This document shows positions 1-5,744 of a stretch of DNA of 18,708 nucleotides, piece by piece. The stretch is from an uncultured Oscillospiraceae bacterium (GTDB taxonomy: Bacteria > Bacillota > Clostridia > Oscillospirales > Oscillospiraceae), in NCBI GenBank assembly GCA_934643765.1, contig CAKUCT010000011.1, forward strand, positions 1 through 18,708. The letters are read 5' to 3'. Under the pieces are notes generated by a model. That model made no database searches. It saw nothing but the letters and a program-made list of their open reading frames with translations, and was not told the origin of the DNA. The translations under genes were made by a program, and so were the position numbers. How positions within the stretch are numbered: position 1 is the first letter of the stretch; every line of letters starts with the position of its first letter.

Positions 1-126
1 GAACGCAAGACATTGGGGAGTAAATTCATAGAGAATCTTGCCGCCGATATCCGCATTTCTTTCCCGAATGTCAAGGGGTATTCTGTGCGCAACCTCAAAT
101 ACATGGCAAAATTCGTAGAGACTTAG
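1..126 (+). pseudogene. DUF1016 (YhcG-type nuclease) N-terminal fragment
   Basis: An open frame enters from the left edge and ends at TAG 124-126. Its 41 visible codons include the segments KFIENLAADIRISFPNVKG and YSVRNLKYMAKFVET, which match the DUF1016 N-terminal domain pattern (an Arg-Asn-Leu-Lys-Tyr-Met helix). Full-length family members continue with a Tyr-Pro-Asp stretch and a C-terminal PD-(D/E)XK-like nuclease domain. Here the frame is cut right after KFVET. Part of the missing C-terminal half reappears at about 1042-1194 in the same orientation, so this is one gene broken by intervening DNA. The family call is from remembered motifs. Confidence 0.8.
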
Positions 127-233
127 GGTGTTTTGTTGCTGGATTGACAGGAACAGTCATTCCTTCGATGATTGCCCATGCGATTTACGCCGTATTCTTT
201 ATAAGATCTAACGATTCGTTTGACGCTGTATAA
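126..233 (+). pseudogene. C-terminal remnant of a CPBP-type membrane protease
   Basis: Reading the frame that ends at TAA 231-233 gives a hydrophobic tail containing GLTGTVIPSMIAHAIYAVFF followed by a short polar end. The Pro-Ser-Met-Ile-Ala-His segment is what is normally seen in the last conserved motif of CPBP (Abi, CAAX-protease-like) membrane proteins. No start codon or upstream domain is present. The remnant begins exactly where the DUF1016 fragment stops and ends 14 bases before the start of an intact CPBP gene, so it looks like the tail of a second CPBP gene that arrived with it. It could be a chance hydrophobic frame, but the motif and position argue against that. Confidence 0.55.
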
Positions 234-247
234 GGAGGTAACACACA

Positions 248-1009
248 ATGATAAAAAATGTTTTAAAGGAAAACTGGAAATTTCTATTGTTTGTCTTAGT
301 TGCCAGTTTAATTGGGGGATATTGTACAGGGTTGTATGTATACGACACGCTATCACCCGATATGCTGAATAGACTACAAGAGCAAAATGTATCTAAAAGC
401 TTGCTGGTAATTTCTACATTGCTACAGTATGGCGTTGTGTTTGGGGGAATACTTGCATTTATAGGATTGATTATCTCCAAGAAAGTCAATCTGTGGAAAG
501 AATTTAAATATGACAAACAGGCGATTGTAATGACAGCTGTTATTACAGTTGCATCGGCGCTAATATTGTTTCCCGGAGATAAACTAATATTCGGATCCTT
601 AAACAGCTGGGTATACGAACAATATGAAGCTGCTCCTGCCATTTCGAAAATACTGGCAGGCTTATTGACTGGTGGCGTAACTGAAGAAATAATAATGAGA
701 TTGTTTCTGATGTCATTACTTGTTTTAATAGCTTCAAAAGTAATGCTCACGGAGAATAAAGATATTCCGAAAAAAGTATATATCATTGCGAATGTTATTG
801 TTGCTTTGTTATTTGCTGCGGGGCATCTTCCAAGCACGATGGCAATGACAACACTAACACCGTTAATCGTATTGCGATGCTTCTTGTTTAACGGAGGAAT
901 AGGGTTAGCTTTTGGATACTTATATAGGAAATTTGGCATATTCTATGCGATGATTGCTCATGGATTTGCTCATTTAATAGCTGATATCTTGCTGACTATC
1001 TTTGTATAA
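248..1009 (+). CDS. CPBP family intramembrane metalloprotease
   Basis: This 253-aa integral membrane protein belongs to the CPBP (Abi/CAAX protease-like, glutamic-type) family, whose bacterial members act in bacteriocin self-immunity, prenyl-protein processing or membrane proteolysis. Hydrophobic segments lie near residues 11-31, 51-77, 93-110, 135-163, 177-192 and 212-250. The conserved motifs are present: Glu146-Glu147-x3-Arg151, His193 in the AAGHLP segment, and a C-terminal MIAHGFAH motif (His238). It therefore looks catalytically intact. The start is set by AAGGAGG at 232-238, nine bases before ATG. The gene is AT-rich compared with the conjugation genes to the right. It is flanked on both sides by pieces of a DUF1016 gene, so it was probably acquired. 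The physiological substrate cannot be told. Confidence 0.85.
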   Translation: MIKNVLKENWKFLLFVLVASLIGGYCTGLYVYDTLSPDMLNRLQEQNVSKSLLVISTLLQYGVVFGGILAFIGLIISKKVNLWKEFKYDKQAIVMTAVITVASALILFPGDKLIFGSLNSWVYEQYEAAPAISKILAGLLTGGVTEEIIMRLFLMSLLVLIASKVMLTENKDIPKKVYIIANVIVALLFAAGHLPSTMAMTTLTPLIVLRCFLFNGGIGLAFGYLYRKFGIFYAMIAHGFAHLIADILLTIFV

Positions 1010-1041
1010 GATTGCGATGCAGTATAGCACTTCTACAAGCG

Positions 1042-1194
1042 GTTCATTTCAGCGAGGATATGGTGGAGCGCGACATCGAAAATGCACTGGTCAAGGACAT
1101 CACCAAACTTCTCCTGGAACTTGGCACCGGCTTTGCGTTTCTCGGAAATCAGTACCACATCAATGTCGGCGGGGATGATTTCTACATTGACTAA
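1042..1194 (+). pseudogene. DUF1016 (YhcG-type nuclease) central/C-terminal fragment
   Basis: The frame reads HFSEDMVERDIENALVKDI, then a segment with LLELGTGFAFLG, then NVGGDDFYID and a stop at 1192-1194. The Leu-Glu-Leu-Gly-x-Gly-Phe-x-Phe and Gly-Gly-Asp-Asp-Phe-Tyr-Ile-Asp motifs are the start of the PD-(D/E)XK-like nuclease domain of DUF1016/YhcG proteins. The family normally continues with Leu-Leu-Phe-Tyr and a Glu-x-Lys motif, missing here. The residues before about 1042 (from a possible TTG at 1012) do not fit the family and look like junction DNA. With the piece at 1-126 it represents a single gene that has lost its middle and its end. Confidence 0.8.
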
Positions 1195-1238
1195 TCCTCT
1201 GAAAACAGGCAATGAACGCCAACTCTATGATTCATAGG

Positions 1239-1267
1239 TTGTATTCTCACAGGCTGTTAGATATAAT
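1239..1267 (+). promoter_or_regulatory. Sigma-A promoter of the XRE-membrane regulator
   Basis: A -35 box TTGTAT (1239-1244) and a perfect -10 box TATAAT (1262-1267) are separated by 17 bases. The -10 is followed at a short distance by AGGAGG (1277-1282) and ATG 1291, so the 5' untranslated leader would be only about 15-20 nt. No clear operator dyad is visible around it. Confidence 0.7.
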
Positions 1268-1290
1268 TTAACCAGCAGGAGGCAGAAAAC

Positions 1291-2145
1291 ATGGATGCAA
1301 ATGCAACAGGCCGTTTTATAGCTGAACTCCGAAAACAAAAGGGGTACACACAAAAGGAATTAGCCGAAAAACTTATGGTAACAGACAAAGCAATTTCTCG
1401 ATGGGAAACAGGAAAAGGGCTTCCTGATACTTCGCTGTTAAAACCTCTTGGGGATATTTTAGGTGTTTCCGTCAGTGAATTGCTGTCTGGCAGAATTATT
1501 GAGGAGGCAGATATGAAAGATCAGACAGACAAAATCATCTTGGAGTCGTTAAATTATTCAAAGCGTATGCTTGTAAGTACGATAAGCGTAATTCTATTTA
1601 TTATTGGTATTGCTTTAATAATTTCACCATTATTCTCGGCAAGTAAAGGTTATACTTGGATATCGGGTCTTGCCATTGTAGCAATAGCAATCTTCTACAC
1701 CTACATAAGAAAGAGAGGAGATTCCATGAAAGCAACAAACAAAGCATATTATTTGACCGCTATCGCATTACAAGGTATAGCGTTAATTTTGGAAATATTA
1801 CCTATTGGTGCGGTCATGGTTTTTGCGACAAGTCCCACCGAACGCACCATCGAAATATGTTCGTATTTCAGCCTGCTTCCTGTAGGCTATGCAAATATCA
1901 CTCCTATGTTGACAGGAATTTTGACGGTTGTAATAATCTTGCTCGGTGTAATTGTTTTGTTTAAGTTTGACAAAGCCCCAAAATTCAGAAAAGCAGCATT
2001 TATTTGTAGTATCGTTTCTTTGCTGTTTTCAATAGTTCCGTTATTCCTGTTCGGCGCCGTTGGTATGACAACAGCGAGTTATACGGTTTCCGGAGCAATC
2101 CTTTTGTCAATCTGTTTGCAAGCTGTGGCAAATCGGCAAGAATAA
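1291..2145 (+). CDS. XRE-family HTH regulator with multi-pass membrane domain
   Basis: This is a 284-aa protein in two parts. Residues about 6-64 form an HTH_3/XRE DNA-binding domain (the AELRKQKGYTQKELAEKL and DKAISRWETGKGLPD segments are diagnostic). Residues about 94-280 hold roughly six hydrophobic helices (near 94-114, 122-139, 153-178, 205-224, 235-257, 263-279). HTH proteins tethered to a C-terminal membrane domain are common in Firmicutes next to transporters and bacteriocin-immunity genes and may sense membrane or envelope state. The ligand here is unknown. AGGAGG (1277-1282) eight bases before ATG fixes the start, and its own promoter lies just upstream. It converges on the ABC transporter operon across a shared hairpin terminator and could regulate it, though that is only inferred from position. 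Confidence 0.85.
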   Translation: MDANATGRFIAELRKQKGYTQKELAEKLMVTDKAISRWETGKGLPDTSLLKPLGDILGVSVSELLSGRIIEEADMKDQTDKIILESLNYSKRMLVSTISVILFIIGIALIISPLFSASKGYTWISGLAIVAIAIFYTYIRKRGDSMKATNKAYYLTAIALQGIALILEILPIGAVMVFATSPTERTIEICSYFSLLPVGYANITPMLTGILTVVIILLGVIVLFKFDKAPKFRKAAFICSIVSLLFSIVPLFLFGAVGMTTASYTVSGAILLSICLQAVANRQE

Positions 2146-2244
2146 TTCTTGTCAATCCACTACATCAAATTGTTGAGGATATACAGAGAAGGATTAAAAA
2201 TTGATTCCCTGAAACTATATCACTCCCAAAACATTTGATAGCAA

Positions 2245-2280
2245 AATGCCCTGCAGAACTCTGAAATTCTGCAGGGCATT
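2245..2280. terminator. Perfect 14-bp hairpin terminator between convergent genes
   Basis: AATGCCCTGCAGAA (2245-2258) and TTCTGCAGGGCATT (2267-2280) are exact inverted complements around an 8-base loop. On the plus strand the stem is followed by CTTTATT; on the minus strand it is followed by a TTTTGC stretch. It lies between the XRE gene and the left end of the minus-strand transporter operon and probably stops transcription from both sides. The stretch 2146-2244 before it holds no supported gene. Confidence 0.8.
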
Positions 2281-2282
2281 CT

Positions 2283-2411
2283 TTATTCCCAACGGAAGAC
2301 GCAACCGACGAGAGCAGTACAAAGGGCGGTAACTCCGAGCATGACACAGATCAGCAACAGTATAAGACAATTTCTTTTTCGTATTGCATTGCCCCTCCTA
2401 CTTATTGTCAA
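2283..2411 (-). CDS. Possible 42-aa mini membrane protein, start unclear
   Basis: This open frame ends in TAA directly before the terminator stem. It holds a basic start (RKRN) followed by a clean hydrophobic helix (CLILLLICVMLGVTALCTAL). The only in-frame start-like codon is TTG at 2409-2411. A good AGGAGGGG ribosome site is present around 2394-2401, but it points to an ATG in another frame that stops after 12 codons. So the gene may use a rare start, may carry a one-base frameshift near its start, or may be decayed. It would be the last member of the transporter operon. Function unknown. Confidence 0.3.
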   Translation of the reverse strand: MTISRRGNAIRKRNCLILLLICVMLGVTALCTALVGCVFRWE

Positions 2412-2441
2412 TATGCGGCGTTCGGCTTTGGAATCGGGGCG

Positions 2442-2639
2442 TTACCATTTTCCCTTTTTAATCCTTCCGCCAATCAGGATAACAGAAAATACAACGACCA
2501 CAATCACGGCGGAAATCCATAGGGGCGAAAGCACCCATATCCAACTCCACTTAATAACTCCCAACAGCTTCAACACAATAAAGATAATCGTCAGAACGGA
2601 TACGATGCCAAGCCCGCCTTGTTTTGTTTTATTATTCAT
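2442..2639 (-). CDS. Small two-helix membrane protein (Fragile-X-F-like)
   Basis: This 65-aa protein has two hydrophobic helices (about residues 11-27 and 33-58), a Gly-Gly-Leu-Gly-Ile start and a Trp-Ser-Trp-Ile-Trp-Val turn, ending in a basic tail (GGRIKKGKW). This pattern resembles small proteins annotated in Firmicutes databases as transmembrane Fragile-X-F protein, a name with no functional content. AAGGTG upstream of ATG (2637-2639) serves as ribosome site. Only nine bases separate it from the ABC permease, so they are almost certainly co-transcribed. A role as accessory subunit or stabiliser of the exporter is possible but unproven. Confidence 0.7.
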   Translation of the reverse strand: MNNKTKQGGLGIVSVLTIIFIVLKLLGVIKWSWIWVLSPLWISAVIVVVVFSVILIGGRIKKGKW

Positions 2640-2648
2640 ACGCGCACC

Positions 2649-3881
2649 TTATTTCTTTAAGATCTCTTTTATAATTTTTGTAAACCTCGGCGGCGTGCCG
2701 TAGAGAAGAACGCCTACACGGTAGATTTTAGCCGACAGAACGCCGATACCGACGGTAGAGCCGATTAAGATGATAACAGAAATGAAAATTTCATACCAGG
2801 CAACCGTACTCATACAGATTCTCGTAAACATAGCCATAGGCGAAGTGAACGGAATATACGAGAATACCTTCATCAACACGGAGTTTACGTTGCCGCCGAT
2901 CATCGAGAACAGAACAACCATAAAAGCAATAATGAAAAGGAAGGTGACAGGCAGCACCATAGTGCTTATATCTTCAAGCTTTGACGCGGTTGAGCCGATT
3001 GCGCCGTAAAGGAAAGCGTAAATCAAAAAGCCGAGAATAAAGAACACGAGCATATAAATAAACAGGCTTACGGGCATATCGAATATCGAAGCGATTACCG
3101 GATTCTGCAGCTGCGCTTTGTTGATATTATAAAACAGCAACGCCGACCCGAACACAAGCACAAGCTGCGAAAAGCCTGCGATACAGGACGCAAAAACCTT
3201 TCCGAACATCATACTCGTCGGCTTTGCGCTCGTAATCAGAACCTCCATCGCGCGTGAACTCTTTTCGCTTGCCACGTTGGTCGCAACCAGCTGCCCGTAA
3301 AGCATAATAACCATATATAGGGCAAGGATCATTATGTAAGTATAGAAATAATTCTTTATCTGGTCAACACCGAGTGTCGTCGTTTCGCTTTCGATAACCA
3401 CCGACATAATATCCATCGCCTGTTCGGAGGACAGTCCGTTTTGCATCATCGCGTTTACTCTGTAAACCTCTTGCAATACCGTGTTCGCAATTACCTGATT
3501 AGAATCCGTCATACTGAGATTGTTTACGTAATACGTGTAAGACGACGGACTGTTCAAAACAAAAGCGCACTCGGCGCTGCCGCTTGTAATCTGCGATTTT
3601 ATATCGTCAAGCGTTCCGTCCGCAACCTTTACGTGATACCCCGTAAAGGCTTGCGTAAAATATTCCTTTACGGTTTCCGAAAGAGTTTCGTCTTCGGCAT
3701 ACACAAGCATTACGGGCAGATCCTTTGCCGGCGTTGTCCCGGACTTGAGCGCCGATATAATATTCGGAATAAACATGGCAACAGCGATTGCGACTACAAG
3801 AAAGATCGTAACGCCTGTAAAGACTTTGTTTTTAAGATAGCCTTTCAGCTCGAATTTAAGGATTTTCCCAAACTGTTTCAT
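2649..3881 (-). CDS. ABC-2 type transporter permease (NatB/YhaP-like)
   Basis: This 410-aa permease subunit belongs to an ABC-2 exporter. It has one N-terminal membrane helix (about residues 21-42), a large extracytoplasmic domain (about 43-180), then a C-terminal cluster of about five helices (near 181-202, 227-252, 268-300, 308-335 and 362-385). The motif ASEKSSRAMEVLITSAKP, between the second and third helices, is typical of NatB/YhaP-type permeases, which export sodium, antibiotics or peptides with a NatA-like ATPase. AAGGAGG lies seven bases before ATG (3879-3881). The upstream ATPase ends 12 bases away, so the two form one unit. The substrate cannot be read from the sequence. Confidence 0.85.
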   Translation of the reverse strand: MKQFGKILKFELKGYLKNKVFTGVTIFLVVAIAVAMFIPNIISALKSGTTPAKDLPVMLVYAEDETLSETVKEYFTQAFTGYHVKVADGTLDDIKSQITSGSAECAFVLNSPSSYTYYVNNLSMTDSNQVIANTVLQEVYRVNAMMQNGLSSEQAMDIMSVVIESETTTLGVDQIKNYFYTYIMILALYMVIMLYGQLVATNVASEKSSRAMEVLITSAKPTSMMFGKVFASCIAGFSQLVLVFGSALLFYNINKAQLQNPVIASIFDMPVSLFIYMLVFFILGFLIYAFLYGAIGSTASKLEDISTMVLPVTFLFIIAFMVVLFSMIGGNVNSVLMKVFSYIPFTSPMAMFTRICMSTVAWYEIFISVIILIGSTVGIGVLSAKIYRVGVLLYGTPPRFTKIIKEILKK

Positions 3882-3893
3882 CGCTCTGCCTCC

Positions 3894-4784
3894 TTACACC
3901 TGCGCGCCTGCGTACTCTACGAATATATCGTTAAGGGAAGGCTCAAACACTTTCACTTCGTCGATATCATAGTTTTCGACAAGGCGTTTCATCATGGACT
4001 GCTTTTCATCGGGGCTTGCAAGCTGAATCAGCAACGTGCCGTCCTCACACCCGGTGCAAGCCTTGCCCAAATCGGACTTGATCCGTTCGGGGGTTGTTGT
4101 GCTTACCACCAATTTATCGCGCACGTAATTTCTCTTTATTTCAATCAAATCTCCGCTGATTGCAACTCTGCCCGCGCTGAGAATAGCGATACTGTCGCAA
4201 AATTCCTCTATGTATGCCATCTGGTGGCTTGAAAACAACACGATTTTCCCCTTTGCAATCTGCTCCTTGACAACATCTTTCAGGAGCATGGCATTTACGG
4301 GGTCAAGCCCCGAAAAAGGCTCGTCAAGAATGACAATGTGCGGATTGTGCGCAAGAGCCGTTATCAACTGAATTTTCTGCTGGTTTCCTTTTGAAAGGGT
4401 GTCAAGACGTTTGTTGCGGTACTCGGTCATACCGAGCCTGTCCAGCCAGTAGTCCACCGCCCTGACCGCTTCTTTGGCGCTCATCCCTTTCAGCTCCGCA
4501 AAATATGCAAGCTGGTCAATAACAGGTTTCTTCGGATAAAGTCCTCTTTCTTCGGGAAGATATCCAAGACCGATTTTGTTATAGTCAATCGGCTTTCCGT
4601 CCAGAAGCACCTCTCCGCCGTTTGCGGGAAACACGTTCATAATAATACGGATAGACGTCGTTTTGCCCGCGCCGTTTCTGCCCAGAAGCCCGAAGGCTTT
4701 GCCGCCCTCTGCCGTAAAAGAAACACCCTTGAGCACTTCCTTCTCGCCAAAAGACTTATCAATGTTTCTGAGTTCAAGTACCAT
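3894..4784 (-). CDS. ABC transporter ATP-binding protein (NatA/YhaQ-like)
   Basis: This is a 296-aa ATPase subunit. It has Walker A GRNGAGKT (residues 35-42), a signature motif in the unusual form LSKGNQQK (from about 130), Walker B VILDEP (151-156), and an H-loop His near 187 in SSHQ. The C-terminal 80 residues form an extra domain seen in NatA/YhaQ-type exporters. ATG at 4782-4784 is chosen because AAGGAGAGG lies just upstream. An in-frame codon at 4811 would add nine residues but would overlap the preceding 36-aa ORF. It powers the permease encoded immediately downstream and sits behind an attenuator-like leader, which suggests inducible export. Confidence 0.88.
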   Translation of the reverse strand: MVLELRNIDKSFGEKEVLKGVSFTAEGGKAFGLLGRNGAGKTTSIRIIMNVFPANGGEVLLDGKPIDYNKIGLGYLPEERGLYPKKPVIDQLAYFAELKGMSAKEAVRAVDYWLDRLGMTEYRNKRLDTLSKGNQQKIQLITALAHNPHIVILDEPFSGLDPVNAMLLKDVVKEQIAKGKIVLFSSHQMAYIEEFCDSIAILSAGRVAISGDLIEIKRNYVRDKLVVSTTTPERIKSDLGKACTGCEDGTLLIQLASPDEKQSMMKRLVENYDIDEVKVFEPSLNDIFVEYAGAQV

Positions 4785-4795
4785 ATTACCTCTCC

Positions 4796-4906
4796 TTATT
4801 TGTTCGTGCAATGTTCATCCTTTGTTACAAGGGATTCTGCCATAATATCATCATCCAACGAACGGTCGACAAAAATGTGGGTATGCTGATCAAGTCTTTT
4901 CGCCAT
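4796..4906 (-). CDS. 36-aa polar small protein leading the ABC operon
   Basis: AGAGGAG lies a few bases before ATG 4904-4906 and opens a 36-codon frame with TAA at 4796-4798. The stop falls only 11 bases before the ATPase start, so the two are translated from one message. The peptide is polar and acidic in its middle (DRSLDDD), has His residues near its start (QHTHIF) and one Cys near its end. I do not recognise a family. It could be a genuine small protein, a truncated leftover of a gene once controlled by the attenuator, or a second leader cistron coupling translation to the ATPase. Confidence 0.5.
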   Translation of the reverse strand: MAKRLDQHTHIFVDRSLDDDIMAESLVTKDEHCTNK

Positions 4907-4919
4907 AAGACACTCCTCT

Positions 4920-4947
4920 AAAAAAGAAAACCTGTTCAACAAAACAG
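4920..4947 (-). terminator. Attenuator-type terminator in the ABC operon leader
   Basis: On the minus strand CTGTT-TTGTTG-AACAG (4947 down to 4932) forms a short 5-bp stem, followed at once by GG and then a pyrimidine run TTTTCTTTTTT (4930-4920). The stop codon of the small leader ORF lies inside this hairpin, so a ribosome reaching it would cover the stem. The first base of the stem overlaps the base of the larger upstream hairpin, making the two structures mutually exclusive there. The stem alone is weak, so efficiency is uncertain. Confidence 0.5.
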
Positions 4948-4998
4948 CGCACAAAGATATTGGGGCAGCATCTCCCCACATCTATGTGCGCCATGCAT
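4936..4998 (-). CDS. Putative 20-aa leader peptide of the attenuator
   Basis: ATG (4996-4998) opens a 20-codon frame ending MLPQYLCALFC and a TGA at 4936-4938, which lies in the loop/stem of the terminator hairpin. The ribosome site is poor (a CAGG a few bases upstream). Two other frames through the same RNA are also open over the hairpins, which is why the choice of frame is uncertain. From memory, an ending like LCALFC followed by this kind of hairpin and T-run resembles the attenuation leader of tet(M)-type ribosomal protection genes. I could not check this. Confidence 0.4.
   Translation of the reverse strand: MHGAHRCGEMLPQYLCALFC
4947..4991 (-). promoter_or_regulatory. Long imperfect hairpin in the ABC operon leader RNA
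   Basis: The arms GCGCACA and TGTGCGC (4985-4991 and 4947-4953) pair perfectly. Inside them AGAT pairs with ATCT and TGGGG with CCCCA, closing an 8-base loop. The result is a roughly 45-nt stem interrupted by small internal loops, located between the start of the leader ORF and the terminator. It could act as the alternative (antiterminator or pause) structure in ribosome-controlled attenuation. Confidence 0.55.
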
Positions 4999-5046
4999 AT
5001 GCCTGATAGTCTCACACAGGCTCCTCACACCCAAGTGAGAACAACT

Positions 5047-5087
5047 CAGCAACAATTACAATTTTGCACATTGTTTGCGGGTTGCTG
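5047..5087 (-). promoter_or_regulatory. First leader hairpin of the ABC operon
   Basis: CAGCAAC (5081-5087 read on the minus strand) pairs with GTTGCTG (5047-5053) over 7 bp with a 27-nt A/T-rich loop. It lies some 25 nt after the expected transcription start and before the leader ORF. A second small dyad, CTCAC/GTGAG, follows at about 5025-5040. No known riboswitch class was recognised. Confidence 0.35.
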
Positions 5088-5116
5088 TCTGTTTTTGCGA
5101 CTAATTTCACGCTTAT

Positions 5117-5145
5117 ATTATATCGTATAATCGAGAGTATTGCAA
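5117..5145 (-). promoter_or_regulatory. Sigma-A promoter of the ABC transporter operon
   Basis: On the minus strand TTGCAA (5140-5145) and a perfect TATAAT (5117-5122) are spaced 17 bases apart. Transcription would begin near 5110, giving a 5' leader of about 200 nt before the 36-aa ORF, long enough for the hairpins described. The promoter points away from the SLOG pseudogene, whose missing N-terminus would have lain in this area. Confidence 0.75.
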
Positions 5146-5185
5146 TAGGAAATATCAACACTCCACACCGAGACGTAAAATACAT

Positions 5186-5651
5186 GTGAATACTCATCTT
5201 TTCCATGATAATCACATTTTTCGTGCAAGATTGGTTTCGTTGGGGTGGACGCATTGCATTTCTGGTGTTGCCTGCGGTTTCGATACATGGATTGCCGAGA
5301 AGATTCTTCAAAGGCAGAAGGAAAACAAAAAAATCACCCTTGAGTGCGTCATTCCGTTTCCGGGGCAAGCGGATTCATGGGAGAAAGCGGATCAGAAGCG
5401 CAGATATAATATTCTGACCGCAGCAGATAAGGCGGTAATTACTTCGGAACAATATAACCGAGGGTGTTTTTACCCGCAATCGATACATGGTTGACAACGC
5501 GGATGTTGTGGTCTGTGCCTTCAATGGGAAAAGCGGAGGGACAGCGTATACTGTCGACTACGCTTTGAAACAGAACAAGATTGTCATTCAGATTGATCCC
5601 GAAACAAGTGAAGTATCTATGCTCAGTAAGAGATCTTTTGAGTCTGTTTGA
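5186..5651 (+). pseudogene. SLOG-family DUF1273 (YpsA-like) pseudogene, frameshifted
   Basis: Two frames together encode most of a DUF1273/YpsA-type SLOG nucleotide-binding protein. The first frame holds THCISGVACGFDTWIAE and VIPFPGQADSWEKAD. The second, from about 5467, holds TRNRYMVDNADVVVCAFNG and SGGTAYTVDYAL, ending at TGA 5649-5651. Deleting one T from the TTTTT run at 5467-5471 restores a continuous reading through Gly-Cys-Phe-Thr-Arg-Asn-Arg-Tyr-Met. The usual N-terminal Thr-Gly-His-Arg-Pro segment is absent upstream, so the gene is also truncated at its 5' end. SLOG proteins bind or process nucleotide-derived ligands and are common in mobile elements. This copy is most likely dead, although the single-base shift alone could be a sequencing error. 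Confidence 0.8.
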
Positions 5652-5690
5652 TTGTTCTTTTTCTGCTATATTCTCTTGTTATACTGTATA

Positions 5691-5720
5691 GTTCACCTTG
5701 TGGGTGCATGGTGAACCCAC
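5691..5720. repeat. Overlapping inverted repeats beyond the conjugation module
   Basis: GTTCACC (5691-5697) and GGTGAAC (5710-5716) form one dyad. GTGGGT (5700-5705) and ACCCAC (5715-5720) form a second that excludes the first. They lie between the SLOG pseudogene and the end of the minus-strand HTH gene. There is no T-run on the minus side, so this is not a typical terminator; it might be a binding site or mark a recombination junction. Confidence 0.4.
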
Positions 5721-5744
5721 CCATAGGTCACCGAATACAAACAC

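Noticed and set aside
144..172. TTGACA at 144-149 as a promoter for the CPBP gene
   Set aside because: No acceptable -10 box lies 16-18 bases downstream, and the sequence reads as coding remnant of another CPBP gene.
2341..2703. 120-codon plus-strand open frame
   Set aside because: Antisense to the 65-aa membrane protein and the permease end; no ribosome site and no recognisable domain.
3441..4232. 263-codon plus-strand open frame over the ABC permease and ATPase genes
   Set aside because: It lies antisense to two clear ABC genes with Walker motifs and ribosome sites; its translation is Arg/His/Tyr-rich without family resemblance.
5012..5368. 118-codon minus-strand open frame
   Set aside because: It runs across the ABC promoter and antisense to the SLOG pseudogene, with no ribosome site and no family pattern.
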